Shown piece after piece: positions 1-8,446 of a stretch of 64,000 bases of DNA (position 1 is the stretch's first letter; the number at the start of each line of letters is the position of its first letter). Made by a program: the position numbers and the translations under genes. The notes beneath the pieces were generated by a model. That model searched no databases, was not told the DNA's origin, and worked only from the letters and a program-made list of their open reading frames with translations. The stretch lies in contig NZ_CP139976.1 in the NCBI RefSeq assembly GCF_034424625.1, forward strand, positions 2,728,001 to 2,792,000, given 5' to 3'. The DNA is from Janthinobacterium lividum (GTDB lineage: Bacteria; Pseudomonadota; Gammaproteobacteria; Burkholderiales; Burkholderiaceae_D).

Positions 1-505
1 GGATCATGCCCGACACGCCCAGGCCCGTACCCGAACCGAGCAGGCCGATGACGCTGTCGGCGCGCGCCATGCCGCCGCCGATCTGCAGGCGCTGGTCGGG
101 CCGCAGATAGGGCAGGGCCATGGCCAGCGCCGTGAAGTCATTCACCACCAGCAGGGTGTCGAGGCCCAGCGTGGCGCGCATGGCCTCGATCGAGAAGAAC
201 CAGTGATGGTTCATCATGCGGATAGTGTCGTCGTCGATGGGATTGGCGATGGCGATGGCCGCATGGCGCACGCGGGCCGAACCGGCGGCGCGCGCCTCGC
301 TGCTATCCATATACGCGGTGATGGCGTCGAGCAGCGAAGCGTAGTCGTCGCAGGGCAGCACGGCCACCGCTTCCAGGTGGCCCTGGCGCGTCTCAAGCAC
401 GAAACGGGCATTGGTGCCGCCGATGTCGGCCAGCAGGCGCGGCCCTTCACTGAATCGCTCCGCCGGATCGCTGCCTGCTACTTCCATTTTTTCATCAATT
501 TTCAT
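1..505 (-). CDS. glk: Glucokinase, N-terminal part (runs off left edge)
   Basis: Glucokinase phosphorylates cytoplasmic glucose to glucose 6-phosphate. Reading leftwards from an ATG at 505, the protein contains [15 protein letters not shown] around residue 24 (the phosphate-binding DIGGTN motif of the ROK/hexokinase-like Glk family), then [18 protein letters not shown] and [13 protein letters not shown], all characteristic of bacterial Glk (sugar-binding and catalytic Asp region), and [15 protein letters not shown] at the edge (second phosphate loop). About 168 residues are visible, roughly half of the usual 320-340; the C-terminus lies outside the window, so it is a partial gene and not broken. 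It is transcribed divergently from the LamB-type porin and GtsABCD-like transporter at 852-6634, which fits uptake followed by phosphorylation. The start has the usual spacing of about 20 residues before the DIGGTN motif, but no strong ribosome site was seen. Confidence 0.93.
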   Translation of the reverse strand, partial: MKIDEKMEVAGSDPAERFSEGPRLLADIGGTNARFVLETRQGHLEAVAVLPCDDYASLLDAITAYMDSSEARAAGSARVRHAAIAIANPIDDDTIRMMNHHWFFSIEAMRATLGLDTLLVVNDFTALAMALPYLRPDQRLQIGGGMARADSVIGLLGSGTGLGVSGMI

Positions 506-730
506 GGCGGTGCCTAGTCTCGTTTGCGTGCGCTGTCATGGCGGCGCACTGTCGTTATGGCAAAAACCAAGGATTTTAATTCGTATACGTGCCGCGTGCC
601 GAAAAATGCGGGGCACCCGCGCAAATGCTTGCACGCAGCGCCGGAAACGGGCGGCGCCAGCTGAAAAATCAGGGCGGTCAACCGGCAAATCCCTGCGCAA
701 ATAAAGTGTCGCAGAGTAGTCGTAGGATTA

Positions 731-771
731 CAACATAATATGTTGATATTTGTTCGTAGTATAGTTACTAT
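731..771 (+). promoter_or_regulatory. Porin/gts promoter with 15-bp palindromic operator
   Basis: CAACATA-A-TATGTTG at 731-745 is a perfect 7-1-7 inverted repeat. It overlaps a sigma-70-like promoter: TTGATA at 743-748, a 17-base spacer, and TACTAT at 766-771. A second small dyad, ATAGT-T-ACTAT at 761-771, covers the -10. The arrangement suggests a repressor or activator controlling the porin-gts transcription unit. The cognate regulator is not identified. The rest of 506-851 shows no gene; a glk promoter should lie here on the other strand, but I could not place it. Confidence 0.55.
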
Positions 772-851
772 GTCCCTGCTGGAAAGAATTCTGGCCAGTA
801 CATTCGGCCACGAATGACTAGATAAAAAATAAATTACTGAGGAGACTTACC

Positions 852-2150
852 ATGCTGCATCGCACCATGTTGAAGGCCGTGTTGAAGACACTGCCAGCTG
901 CCATCGTCTTGGCCATCGCCAGCGGTTCCGCTGCCGCCGACCCAATGTACCCATCCGACTCCGAAGGCTTCCACGGCTACCTGCGCGCTGGCGCCGGCAG
1001 CAATACGTCGAGCGACGGCGGTTCGCAAGGCTGCTTCGGCCTGGGTGGCAATACCATGAAATATCGTCTGGGCAATGAGTGCGACGCCTACACGGAATTC
1101 GGCTACACCAAGTCTGTTGCCAAGTCCGGCGGCGTGAACTACCTGGCCACCATCTGGGTCAACGCCTACGCGCCAAACTCGGATTTCGGCGACAACAAAC
1201 TGGGCATCGTCAAGGCCTATGTCGAAGCGCAGGGACTCGATTTCCTGAACGGCGGCACGGCTTGGGTCGGCAAGCGTTTCTACTACCGTCCTGACATCCA
1301 CATGCTGGATCTGCAATACATCAACATGAACGGCACCGGCGCCGGCCTGGACCGCATTCCTGTTGGCCCGGGTAAATTCTCGTATGCCTTCTTCAAGGAC
1401 AACGACATCAATGCCCGCGATAAGAACACTGGCGCCATCACCGGCACCCGTTCCGCCGTGCGCCAGAACTTCATCTACGGCGAAATTCCCGTCAATGAAA
1501 ATGGCACCCTGGACCTGGCCGCGACCATCATCACGGCCGAAGGCAAGGACAACGACATCTACGGCCCGAAACATAACGGCTGGCAACTGTCGGCATTCCA
1601 CCGTCAAGGCAAAGTCTTCGGCGGCGGCAACACCTTCGGCGTGCAGTACGGCGTCGGCCCTGGTGTTGGCGGTGACGGCAACGGACAGTTCGGCGCCTCG
1701 GGCAGCACTTCCTACGGTTCTGACCGCAAGCGCACGCGCGTCTTCAATGACATGGCGATCCAGCCGATGGAAAACTTCGGCATGGAATTCGTCGCCCTGT
1801 GGCAAAAAGACGAATCGACCGCCGCCGGTTCCTCGACCTGGACCTCGGTCGGCGTGCGTCCTGTGTACGCATTCACCAACAACTTCAAGCTGGTGGGCGA
1901 ACTGGGCACGGACCGCGTGACGCAATCGGGCGGCCAGCCAGCCAAGCGCCTGACCAAGCTGACCATCGCACCGACGATCTCGGCCGGCCCTGGCCTGTGG
2001 TCGCGTCCTGAACTGCGCGCTTTCGTGACGTACGGCAAATGGAACGATGCGGCCACCGCCTCGGTCAACGCGTCGAACAACGGCGGCCCGATCTACAACA
2101 ACAATACCAGCGGCACTTCCTATGGTTTCCAGGTAGAAACCTGGTTCTAA
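852..2150 (+). CDS. LamB-type carbohydrate porin
   Basis: Outer-membrane maltoporin-family channel (432 aa) expected to let glucose or oligosaccharides into the periplasm for the adjacent ABC transporter. The N-terminus is a signal peptide (MLHRTMLKAVLKTLP... cleaved after about ASGSAAA). The mature start FHGYLRAGAGSN, the paired cysteines in QGCFGLGG and GNECDAYTEFGY, and the YRLGNE motif match the LamB family; the terminal GFQVETWF ends in Phe, as expected for an outer-membrane beta-barrel. GAGG precedes the ATG at good spacing. The second porin at 9591-10826 is a clear paralog, sharing DIHMLDLQYINMNGTG and RPELRAFVTYGKWNDA. Pseudomonas uses OprB of a different family in the analogous gts locus. 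Substrate assignment rests on the neighbours only. Confidence 0.92.
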   Translation: MLHRTMLKAVLKTLPAAIVLAIASGSAAADPMYPSDSEGFHGYLRAGAGSNTSSDGGSQGCFGLGGNTMKYRLGNECDAYTEFGYTKSVAKSGGVNYLATIWVNAYAPNSDFGDNKLGIVKAYVEAQGLDFLNGGTAWVGKRFYYRPDIHMLDLQYINMNGTGAGLDRIPVGPGKFSYAFFKDNDINARDKNTGAITGTRSAVRQNFIYGEIPVNENGTLDLAATIITAEGKDNDIYGPKHNGWQLSAFHRQGKVFGGGNTFGVQYGVGPGVGGDGNGQFGASGSTSYGSDRKRTRVFNDMAIQPMENFGMEFVALWQKDESTAAGSSTWTSVGVRPVYAFTNNFKLVGELGTDRVTQSGGQPAKRLTKLTIAPTISAGPGLWSRPELRAFVTYGKWNDAATASVNASNNGGPIYNNNTSGTSYGFQVETWF

Positions 2151-2183
2151 GTTAGCAGGCGTCGTAAGTCTAAATCAACCTGG

Positions 2184-2207
2184 CGCATCCTTCGCGGATG
2201 CGTTTTT
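2184..2207 (+). terminator. Intrinsic terminator or attenuator after the porin
   Basis: CGCATCC and GGATGCG pair across a 5-base loop (2184-2202) and are followed by TTTTT. Because gtsA starts 190 bases further on in the same direction, partial read-through is possible and would set porin and transporter levels separately. Confidence 0.75.
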
Positions 2208-2395
2208 GGCGCCGTCCCGTGATATAAATGCAATGTAGTCGTTTCATGGATCACGGCGCCGTCTTTTCACTGAAGATGATGCCCGTTTGCAAGCGGGTCT
2301 GAGTACAAGAGCGCCGGTACAGGCGCAGATTTCACCTTTTTCGGCCCCCGTATGCCGAAGCCCCCTAAAAGCTTGATCAAAAAAGGAATGTGGAG
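2208..2395 (+). other. Structured leader upstream of gtsA
   Basis: No ORF is convincing here. Two mutually exclusive stems can form: GGCGCCGT (2208-2215) with ACGGCGCC (2253-2260), or CCGTGAT (2217-2223) with ATCACGG (2250-2256). A third hairpin, TTCGGC (2340-2345) with GCCGAA (2354-2359), lies about 25 bases before the AAAAGGA ribosome site of gtsA. This is compatible with an attenuated or processed leader, but no known riboswitch class was recognised. Confidence 0.35.
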
Positions 2396-3649
2396 ATGAA
2401 ACTGAAATTCAAGATTACCCAACTGGCCGCATTGACCACCCTGGCATTCGCTGGCAGCGCCTTTGCGACCGACGTGGAAGTGTTGCACTACTGGACCTCC
2501 GGCGGCGAAGCGAAGTCCGTGGGCCAGTTGCAGCAAATCGTGAAAGAAAGCGGCTTTGGCTGGAAAGACTTCGCCGTGGCCGGTGGCGCTGGCGAAAACG
2601 CCGCGACCGCGCTGAAAACCCGCGTCATTTCCGGCAACCCGCCAACGGCTGCCCAGCTCAAGGGCCCATCGATCCAGGAATGGGGCGCAGAAGGCGTGCT
2701 GGCGAATATCGATGATGCCGCCATTCCAGGCAAATGGGATGCCGTGCTGCCGAAAGTCGTCGCCGACATCATGAAATACAAGGGCCACTACGTCGCCGCT
2801 CCCGTCAACGTCCACCGCGTCAACTGGATGTGGGTCAATCCGGAAGTGCTGAAAAAAGCCGGCGTGGCCACCACTCCGACCACCTGGGATGCGTTCTTCG
2901 ACGCGGCCGAGAAAATCAAGAAATCGGGCGGCATCGCGATCGCCCACGGCGGCCAGCCTTGGCAGGACGCCACCGTGTTTGAATCCGTCGCGCTGGGCGT
3001 AGGCGGCACGGAATTCTACAAAAAGGCCATCCTCAAGCTGGACCAGAAGGAATTGACCGGCCCGACCATGCTCAAGGTGTTCGACACCCTGGGCAAGGTG
3101 AAAACCTACATCGACAAGGATGCGGCAGGCCGCGACTGGAACCTGGCCACCGCCATGGTCATCAACAACAAGGCCGGCTTCCAGTTCATGGGCGACTGGG
3201 CCAAGGGCGAGTTCACGGCTGCAGGCAAGGTGCCGGGCAAGGACTACCTGTGCGTGGCAGCTCCTGGCACGGACAAGGCCTACACCTTCAATATCGATTC
3301 GTTTGCCATGTTCACGCAAAAGGATGCGAATGCGAAGAAAGGGCAGATCGCCCTGGCCAACGCCATCATGAATCCGAAGTTCCAGTCGATCTTCAACCTG
3401 AACAAGGGTTCCATCCCTGTGCGTTCCGGCGTTTCCAAGGACAAGTTTGACGCTTGCGCCCTGAAATCGATGGAAGACATGGACGCCACCAACAAGACCG
3501 GCGGCCTGGTGCCATCGTTCGCCCACGGCATGGCGCTGCCATCGGCCACGCAAGGCGCCGTGACCGACGTCATCGCCAAGTTCATGAACACCAACATGAG
3601 CTCGAAAGACGCGGTTGCAGCATTGGCCAAAGCGGCAAAAGTGAAGTAA
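2396..3649 (+). CDS. gtsA: Glucose-type ABC transporter periplasmic binding protein
   Basis: Extracellular solute-binding protein family 1 (417 aa), closest in wording to GtsA glucose/mannose-binding proteins of Pseudomonas-type systems. The signal peptide MKLKFKITQLAALTTLAFAGSAFA precedes TDVEVLHYWTSGGEAKSV, the typical start of this family. NVHRVNWMWVNPEVLKKAG and FQFMGDWAKGEF are conserved sugar-binding-protein segments. I chose ATG 2396 over GTG 2390 because AAAAGGA lies eight bases ahead and because two extra residues add nothing. It is followed by two permeases and an ATPase in the order gtsB, gtsC, gtsD. A paralog encoded at 15557 is linked to a two-component system. Glucose specificity is inferred from the neighbouring glk. 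Confidence 0.9.
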   Translation: MKLKFKITQLAALTTLAFAGSAFATDVEVLHYWTSGGEAKSVGQLQQIVKESGFGWKDFAVAGGAGENAATALKTRVISGNPPTAAQLKGPSIQEWGAEGVLANIDDAAIPGKWDAVLPKVVADIMKYKGHYVAAPVNVHRVNWMWVNPEVLKKAGVATTPTTWDAFFDAAEKIKKSGGIAIAHGGQPWQDATVFESVALGVGGTEFYKKAILKLDQKELTGPTMLKVFDTLGKVKTYIDKDAAGRDWNLATAMVINNKAGFQFMGDWAKGEFTAAGKVPGKDYLCVAAPGTDKAYTFNIDSFAMFTQKDANAKKGQIALANAIMNPKFQSIFNLNKGSIPVRSGVSKDKFDACALKSMEDMDATNKTGGLVPSFAHGMALPSATQGAVTDVIAKFMNTNMSSKDAVAALAKAAKVK

Positions 3650-3656
3650 TCACGAC

Positions 3657-3680
3657 GGCGCCGGCACTCCCGCCGGCGCC
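3657..3680 (+). terminator. Perfect intercistronic hairpin between gtsA and gtsB
   Basis: GGCGCCGGC (3657-3665) pairs perfectly with GCCGGCGCC (3672-3680) around a 6-base loop, eight bases after the gtsA stop. There is no T-run, so it is unlikely to be a strong terminator. It resembles the stabilising hairpins after malE-type genes that protect the binding-protein mRNA. Confidence 0.65.
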
Positions 3681-3764
3681 CGCTGCATCGCATGCATCGC
3701 AGGCGTCCGCCCTGGCGCTCGACCAGGCCGGCGCCACACGCAGTTCTACTTCTACGGCTGTCCT

Positions 3765-4649
3765 ATGTCCATACGCAAGCAATTCGACCGATGGATACCG
3801 CAGATGGTGTTGGGCCCCACGCTCATCGCCAGCTTGGTATTCGTCTATGGTTTTATCTTTTTGACCGGTTGGCTGTCGCTGACCGAATCGCGGCTGATGC
3901 CGAACTACGAGTTCGCCGGCCTGGTGCAATACTACGAGCTGTTCGATAATGAGCGCTGGTGGACCTCGCTCAAGAACCTCGGCATCTTTGGTGTCCTGTT
4001 CATCGGTTGCAGCATCGCCATCGGCCTGTTCCTGGCCATCCTGCTGGACCAGAAAATCCGCGCCGAAGGCGCGCTGCGCGCCATCTACCTGTATCCGATG
4101 GCGCTGTCCTTCATCGTCACCGGTACGGCCTGGAAATGGATGCTCAATCCCAGCCTGGGCCTGGAAAAGGTCATGCACGACTGGGGCTGGACCTCGTTTA
4201 CCTTCGACTGGCTGGTGAACTCCGACATGGCCATCTACACGGTGGTGATCGCCGGCGTCTGGCAGTCGTCGGGCTTTGTCATGGCCCTGTTCCTGGCCGG
4301 CCTGCGCGGCATCGATGATGAAATCATCAAGGCGGCGCAAGTCGATGGCGCGTCCCTGCCGACGATCTACTGGCGCATCGTGATTCCCGCCATGCGTCCC
4401 GTGTTCTTCAGCGTGCTGCTGATCCTCGCGCATATCGCCATCAAGAGCTTCGACCTGGTCATCGCATTGACGGCTGGCGGACCTGGCAATTCGTCGTCCG
4501 TGCCGGCCATCTTCATGTACCAGTTTTCCTTCACCCGCGGCCAGCTGGGCCTGGGCTCGGCATCAGCAATGATGATGCTGGCCACCATCGTGGCCGTGCT
4601 CGTGCCGCTGATGTACCTGGAAACGCGCAGCGCAAAGGCGATGAGATGA
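3765..4649 (+). CDS. gtsB: Sugar ABC transporter permease (MalF family)
   Basis: Inner-membrane permease (294 aa) that forms half of the channel of the glucose-type transporter. About six hydrophobic segments are visible, the first at roughly residues 15-37. The EAA loop that docks the ATPase is DDEIIKAAQVDGASLPTIYW near residue 190, followed by RIVIPAMRP. It lies after the binding protein and its stop overlaps the start of the next permease by four bases (ATGA), implying translational coupling. The start MSIRKQFDRW leads straight into the first membrane segment. Family assignment is firm; the sugar is inferred from context. Confidence 0.9.
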   Translation: MSIRKQFDRWIPQMVLGPTLIASLVFVYGFIFLTGWLSLTESRLMPNYEFAGLVQYYELFDNERWWTSLKNLGIFGVLFIGCSIAIGLFLAILLDQKIRAEGALRAIYLYPMALSFIVTGTAWKWMLNPSLGLEKVMHDWGWTSFTFDWLVNSDMAIYTVVIAGVWQSSGFVMALFLAGLRGIDDEIIKAAQVDGASLPTIYWRIVIPAMRPVFFSVLLILAHIAIKSFDLVIALTAGGPGNSSSVPAIFMYQFSFTRGQLGLGSASAMMMLATIVAVLVPLMYLETRSAKAMR

Positions 4650-5515
4650 CACCTACCCGCAATAATCGCCTCACCCTCGGACGGGTGGTGGTATACCTGC
4701 TGCTGATTCTGTTTGCGGTGTACTACATCGTGCCCCTGTACGTGACCCTGTCGACGTCGTTCAAGTCGCTCGACGAGATCCGCAGCGGCAACCTGCTGGC
4801 CTTGCCGCACGTGTGGCAGTTCGATTCCTGGTCCAAGGCCTGGTCCTCGGCCTGCACGGGCGTCACCTGTGACGGCATGCAGCCGTTCTTCTGGAACTCG
4901 ATCAAGATGGTGATTCCCGCCGTGCTGATCTCGACCTTCCTGGGCGCCTTCAACGGCTATGTGTTCGCGCACTGGCGCTTCCGCGGTTCGGAAATCCTGT
5001 TTGCCGCCTTGCTGGTGGGCTGCTTCATTCCGTTCCAGGTGGTGATCCTGCCGATGGCGCGCCTGCTGGGCGAATTCGGCCTGGCCAATACGACTACCGG
5101 CCTAGTCTTTGTCCACGTGGTGTATGGCACGGCGTTCACGACCCTGTTCTTCCGTAACTACTATATCGGCGTGCCGGAAGAATTGATCAAGGCGGCGCGC
5201 ATCGACGGCGCCGGCTTCTTCCTGATCTTCCGCAAGATCGTGCTGCCGATTTCGGGTCCGATTTTCGTCGTCTGCATCATCTGGCAATTCACGCAGATCT
5301 GGAACGACTTCCTGTTCGGCATCGTCTTCGCCAGTGGCGATTCGCAGCCGATCACGGTGGGCTTGAACAATCTGGTCAACACGTCCACGGGCGTGAAGGA
5401 ATACAACGTCAACATGGCGGCCGCGGTGATTGCCGCGCTGCCGACCCTGCTGGTCTATCTGGTCGCAGGCCGTTATTTTGTGCGCGGTCTGACCGCAGGC
5501 GCAGTCAAAGGTTAA
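4646..5515 (+). CDS. gtsC: Sugar ABC transporter permease (MalG family)
   Basis: Second permease subunit (289 aa) pairing with the product at 3765. It starts inside the stop codon of that gene. The first membrane segment is LGRVVVYLLLILFAVYYIVPLYV; the EAA loop is PEELIKAARIDGAGFFLIFR near residue 180, followed by KIVLP. The ending RYFVRGLTAGAVKG matches MalG-family C-termini. The insert SSACTGVTCDG with two close cysteines in the second periplasmic loop also occurs in glucose transporters of this type, as far as I recall. A nine-base gap leads to the ATPase gene. Confidence 0.9.
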   Translation: MTPTRNNRLTLGRVVVYLLLILFAVYYIVPLYVTLSTSFKSLDEIRSGNLLALPHVWQFDSWSKAWSSACTGVTCDGMQPFFWNSIKMVIPAVLISTFLGAFNGYVFAHWRFRGSEILFAALLVGCFIPFQVVILPMARLLGEFGLANTTTGLVFVHVVYGTAFTTLFFRNYYIGVPEELIKAARIDGAGFFLIFRKIVLPISGPIFVVCIIWQFTQIWNDFLFGIVFASGDSQPITVGLNNLVNTSTGVKEYNVNMAAAVIAALPTLLVYLVAGRYFVRGLTAGAVKG

Positions 5516-5524
5516 GGAAAGAAT

Positions 5525-6634
5525 ATGTCCAGTTTATCGATACGCAGCATCCGCAAGGTGTACACGAATGGCGTCGAAGTCCTCAAGGGCATCGACATCG
5601 AGATCAAGGATGGCCAGTTCCTGATCCTCGTCGGCGGCTCCGGCTCCGGCAAGTCGACCTTGCTCAACATGGTGGCCGGCCTGGAAAGCGTCACGTCGGG
5701 CGAAATCCTCATCGACGGCAAGGTCGTCAACGACCTGCCGCCGAAGGACCGCGACATCGCCATGGTGTTCCAGTCCTACGCGCTGTACCCGTCGATGACG
5801 GTGCGCGAAAACATCGCGTTTGGCTTGAACGTGAAAAAAGTGCCGAAGGCGGAGCAGGAAGAAATCGTCGCCCGCGTCGCCGAAACCCTGCAGATCACGC
5901 ATTTGCTCGACCGTCGTCCGGCGCAGCTGTCGGGCGGACAGCGCCAGAGGGTCGCCATGGGCCGCGCCATTTCGCGCAAGCCGTCGCTGTTCCTGTTCGA
6001 CGAACCGCTGTCGAACCTGGACGCCAAGCTGCGCGTGGAAATGCGCGCCGAGATCAAGCTGCTGCACCAGCGCCTGAAGGCCACCATCGTCTACGTCACG
6101 CATGACCAGATCGAAGCGATGACCATGGGCGACCTGATCGCCGTTATGAAGGATGGGGTAGTGCAGCAGCTGGGCACGCCGCAGGAAATCTACGACAACC
6201 CGGCCAACCTGTTCGTGGCCGGCTTCATCGGTTCGCCATCGATGAACTTCATCACCGTCAAGCCTGTCATCGAAGGCAACGAGGTGTTTGTCGCCATCGA
6301 GAACGCGGGCAAGAGCATGCGCCTGGCCTTGCCGTTCGCGGCCGACAAGCTGCGCAGCTATGCGGGCCGCGACGTGATCCTGGGCGTGCGCCCGGAGCAG
6401 ATCACGGACATGAGCAGCGCGCACGGCGACGTGGGCCAGGAACTCGGTTGCCTGATCGACCTGGTCGAGCCGACCGGCCCGGATACCTTGCTGACGACGC
6501 GCCTGAACGGCGCCGCCGTCACTTGCCGCACGCACCCGCGCGAAGCCGTGCTGCCAGGACAGACCATGCAGCTGTCGTTCAACCTGTCGAAAGCGGCCCT
6601 GTTCGATCCGGCCAACGGCGAGCGCATCGCGTAA
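5525..6634 (+). CDS. gtsD: MalK/UgpC-type ABC ATPase
   Basis: ATP-hydrolysing subunit (369 aa) of the glucose-type importer. Walker A is GGSGSGKST at residues 37-45, Q-loop VFQSYALYP around 81-89, signature LSGGQ at 135-139, Walker B LFLFDE at 155-160, D-loop SNLDA, and the switch histidine at 193. The C-terminal 130 residues form the TOBE/MalK regulatory domain (LGVRPEQI near residue 285). Length is normal for MalK-type proteins. It is the last gene of the porin-gts unit and is followed by a strong terminator. The second MalK-like protein (10918-12051) has its motifs at identical residue positions. Such ATPases sometimes serve several importers. Confidence 0.92.
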   Translation: MSSLSIRSIRKVYTNGVEVLKGIDIEIKDGQFLILVGGSGSGKSTLLNMVAGLESVTSGEILIDGKVVNDLPPKDRDIAMVFQSYALYPSMTVRENIAFGLNVKKVPKAEQEEIVARVAETLQITHLLDRRPAQLSGGQRQRVAMGRAISRKPSLFLFDEPLSNLDAKLRVEMRAEIKLLHQRLKATIVYVTHDQIEAMTMGDLIAVMKDGVVQQLGTPQEIYDNPANLFVAGFIGSPSMNFITVKPVIEGNEVFVAIENAGKSMRLALPFAADKLRSYAGRDVILGVRPEQITDMSSAHGDVGQELGCLIDLVEPTGPDTLLTTRLNGAAVTCRTHPREAVLPGQTMQLSFNLSKAALFDPANGERIA

Positions 6635-6651
6635 GCGTCGTTACCCATGAA

Positions 6652-6685
6652 AACGGCCCGCCTGTCAGCTGACAGGCGGGCCGTT
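6652..6685. terminator. Bidirectional terminator, perfect 34-bp palindrome
   Basis: AACGGCCCGCCTGTCAG at 6652-6668 is followed immediately by its exact reverse complement at 6669-6685, a 17-bp stem that can form on either strand between the convergent gtsD and ParB-like genes. AAAA-rich sequence on one side and T-rich sequence on the other give weak U-tracts in both directions. Confidence 0.85.
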
Positions 6686-6701
6686 GTCGTTTGCGCCGCG
6701 C

Positions 6702-8369
6702 TTATTTCGCCAGAGATTTCTTGTACGCGATGGAATAGCTGAGCTTGCCCGTTGGCGTGACCAGGTCGTCCAGCGCCGCCTGGCTGAAGACGCCCGTCCA
6801 GCCCAGGGTTTGCGCCGTCACGCCGCGGCTGACGATATCGTTCGCCTTCAGGCCGGCCATCGCCGTCGATGCGCTCTTGATGGTGGCCATGTAGCTGGCG
6901 GCGTCGCGCGTATCCGTCTTGGCCAGGTCGATGCCGGCCTGTGTGCGCAGCCAGTCGGCCCAGTAGAATTCGAGGAATTCCGTGGCCGTCGACGGCACCA
7001 CGTAGCCGGCGTCGCGCGTGAAGTAGACGAGCGAGCGGTACGGGTCGTTGCCCAGCGACTTCAAGCCGATGGACGCGGGCAGCTGGCTGGTGGCGATCGC
7101 CTTGTTGCTGCCGTCTTTCAGCCAGACCTTGTTGACCTTTTTCATCTGCGCCCAGAAATCGTATTCATTGAGCTTGCTGAAATTGTCCGTCACCTTGACC
7201 CACACTTTCAGCTGCAGGTTCTGGCCATTGTCGGCGTCGCGGAAGGCGGAAAACGTGTGGTGGCCGTCCGTCAGGTACAGGGTGCCGTTCGGGCCGATGA
7301 CGACGGTCTTCATGTCGCCCGGCTTGGTGCCCACGGCGGCCTTGCACTGGAACGTCGCCGGTGGATTGGTCAGGGTGGCGCCGGCCACGTTGGCCGTCTT
7401 GCTTACCACGTCGTCCTGGCCGTTGGCTTCGCACAGTTCGGCGAATTTCTTCGGCTTGTTGGTCTTGGCCATGACCAGGTCTTCCGCGCCATAGCGGCCC
7501 AGCTTGTAGTACACCTGGTCGTAGCCGATGGCCGGTTGCGTGGGGTGCAGTTCGTCGAGCGACACTTGCAGGAAGACGGGCGCTGCATCGGTGCCGGCAG
7601 CCGTGGCTGCCAGGACTTGCTGGCGCGCGCTGAGCACGGGCGGCGTTTCCAGCACGCTCTTGCCGGTGGCGAGCGGCGCGCCGCCATCGGTGATCTGCGC
7701 GACGATGCTGCCGCTGGCGTTGACGATATCGATATCCGTACCGTTCTGCTTTACCTGCAGGTTGTCGAGCAGGACGTCTGCCGGGTCCTTGCTGTTCGGC
7801 GTCAGGGGGCCATTGACGAAATCATAGCTGGCCGCCATGCCCAGGGTTTGCAGGGGCGCCGCCAGGGCCGTGCCCAGCTGCGTCTGCGCCGTTTGCAGGC
7901 GTGCCGCATCGATGGCGGCCAGGCTGGCGGGGGATGCGCTCGACGGGATGCTGCCCAGCAGTTGCATGGCGATGACGGAGGTGAGCGGCGTCAGGTTGAC
8001 GGCGCTTTCCTTCAGCGACAGTGCGTACAGCGTGGTGCCGCCTGCCGGCGTGACGGAGACGAGGAAGGGCGCCTTCGCCGTGGCGGCCAGGGTGATGGCC
8101 GCTTTGCCGTTCGCGTCCGTGGTGCCGCTGCCGACGGCATTCTTGCCGGCGTCGAGCACGGTGACGGAGGCATTCGCCACGGCCTTGCCGGTGGCCGCTA
8201 CCACGTTCAGGATGCGTGCGGGGGTGACGGGCTCCACCGGGGCGACGGGCGCCGTGGTGGTGTCGCGGTAGTCGTTGCCGCCGCAGGCGGCCAGGCTGGC
8301 GCCCAGCGCGAAGGCGATGGCAATGGATAAGGTGCTGCGGGTGCTGCGGCGGATATTGTGCTTGTACAT
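6702..8369 (-). CDS. ParB-like (ParBc_2, DGHH) lipoprotein with N-terminal Ig-like domain
   Basis: Predicted exported lipoprotein (555 aa) of unknown function. The signal peptide ends in the lipobox LAAC with Cys29, so it should be anchored to a membrane. Residues about 50-120 look like a carboxypeptidase-regulatory or Ig-like module (GKAVANASVTVLDAG, TTDANGKAAITL). The C-terminal half carries a ParB/sulfiredoxin-like domain: LDELHPTQPAIGYDQVYYK near 271-289, and TDGHHTF near 367-373. Two cysteines (313 and 342) are conserved in the neighbouring paralog and could form a disulfide. I take the start at ATG 8369 (GGGA upstream), since the upstream 12 codons would spoil the signal sequence. The gene lies 77 bases downstream of a shorter paralog. 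ParB-like domains are usually cytoplasmic DNA-binding or CTPase/nuclease folds; an exported version has no role known to me. Confidence 0.75.
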   Translation of the reverse strand: MYKHNIRRSTRSTLSIAIAFALGASLAACGGNDYRDTTTAPVAPVEPVTPARILNVVAATGKAVANASVTVLDAGKNAVGSGTTDANGKAAITLAATAKAPFLVSVTPAGGTTLYALSLKESAVNLTPLTSVIAMQLLGSIPSSASPASLAAIDAARLQTAQTQLGTALAAPLQTLGMAASYDFVNGPLTPNSKDPADVLLDNLQVKQNGTDIDIVNASGSIVAQITDGGAPLATGKSVLETPPVLSARQQVLAATAAGTDAAPVFLQVSLDELHPTQPAIGYDQVYYKLGRYGAEDLVMAKTNKPKKFAELCEANGQDDVVSKTANVAGATLTNPPATFQCKAAVGTKPGDMKTVVIGPNGTLYLTDGHHTFSAFRDADNGQNLQLKVWVKVTDNFSKLNEYDFWAQMKKVNKVWLKDGSNKAIATSQLPASIGLKSLGNDPYRSLVYFTRDAGYVVPSTATEFLEFYWADWLRTQAGIDLAKTDTRDAASYMATIKSASTAMAGLKANDIVSRGVTAQTLGWTGVFSQAALDDLVTPTGKLSYSIAYKKSLAK

Positions 8370-8446
8370 GGTGTCCCGTGATGTCGGCCTGAAAAGTGCC
8401 GACATGCTAGCGGGCGCAGATGTCAGGATGATGACACGCCGGGAGG

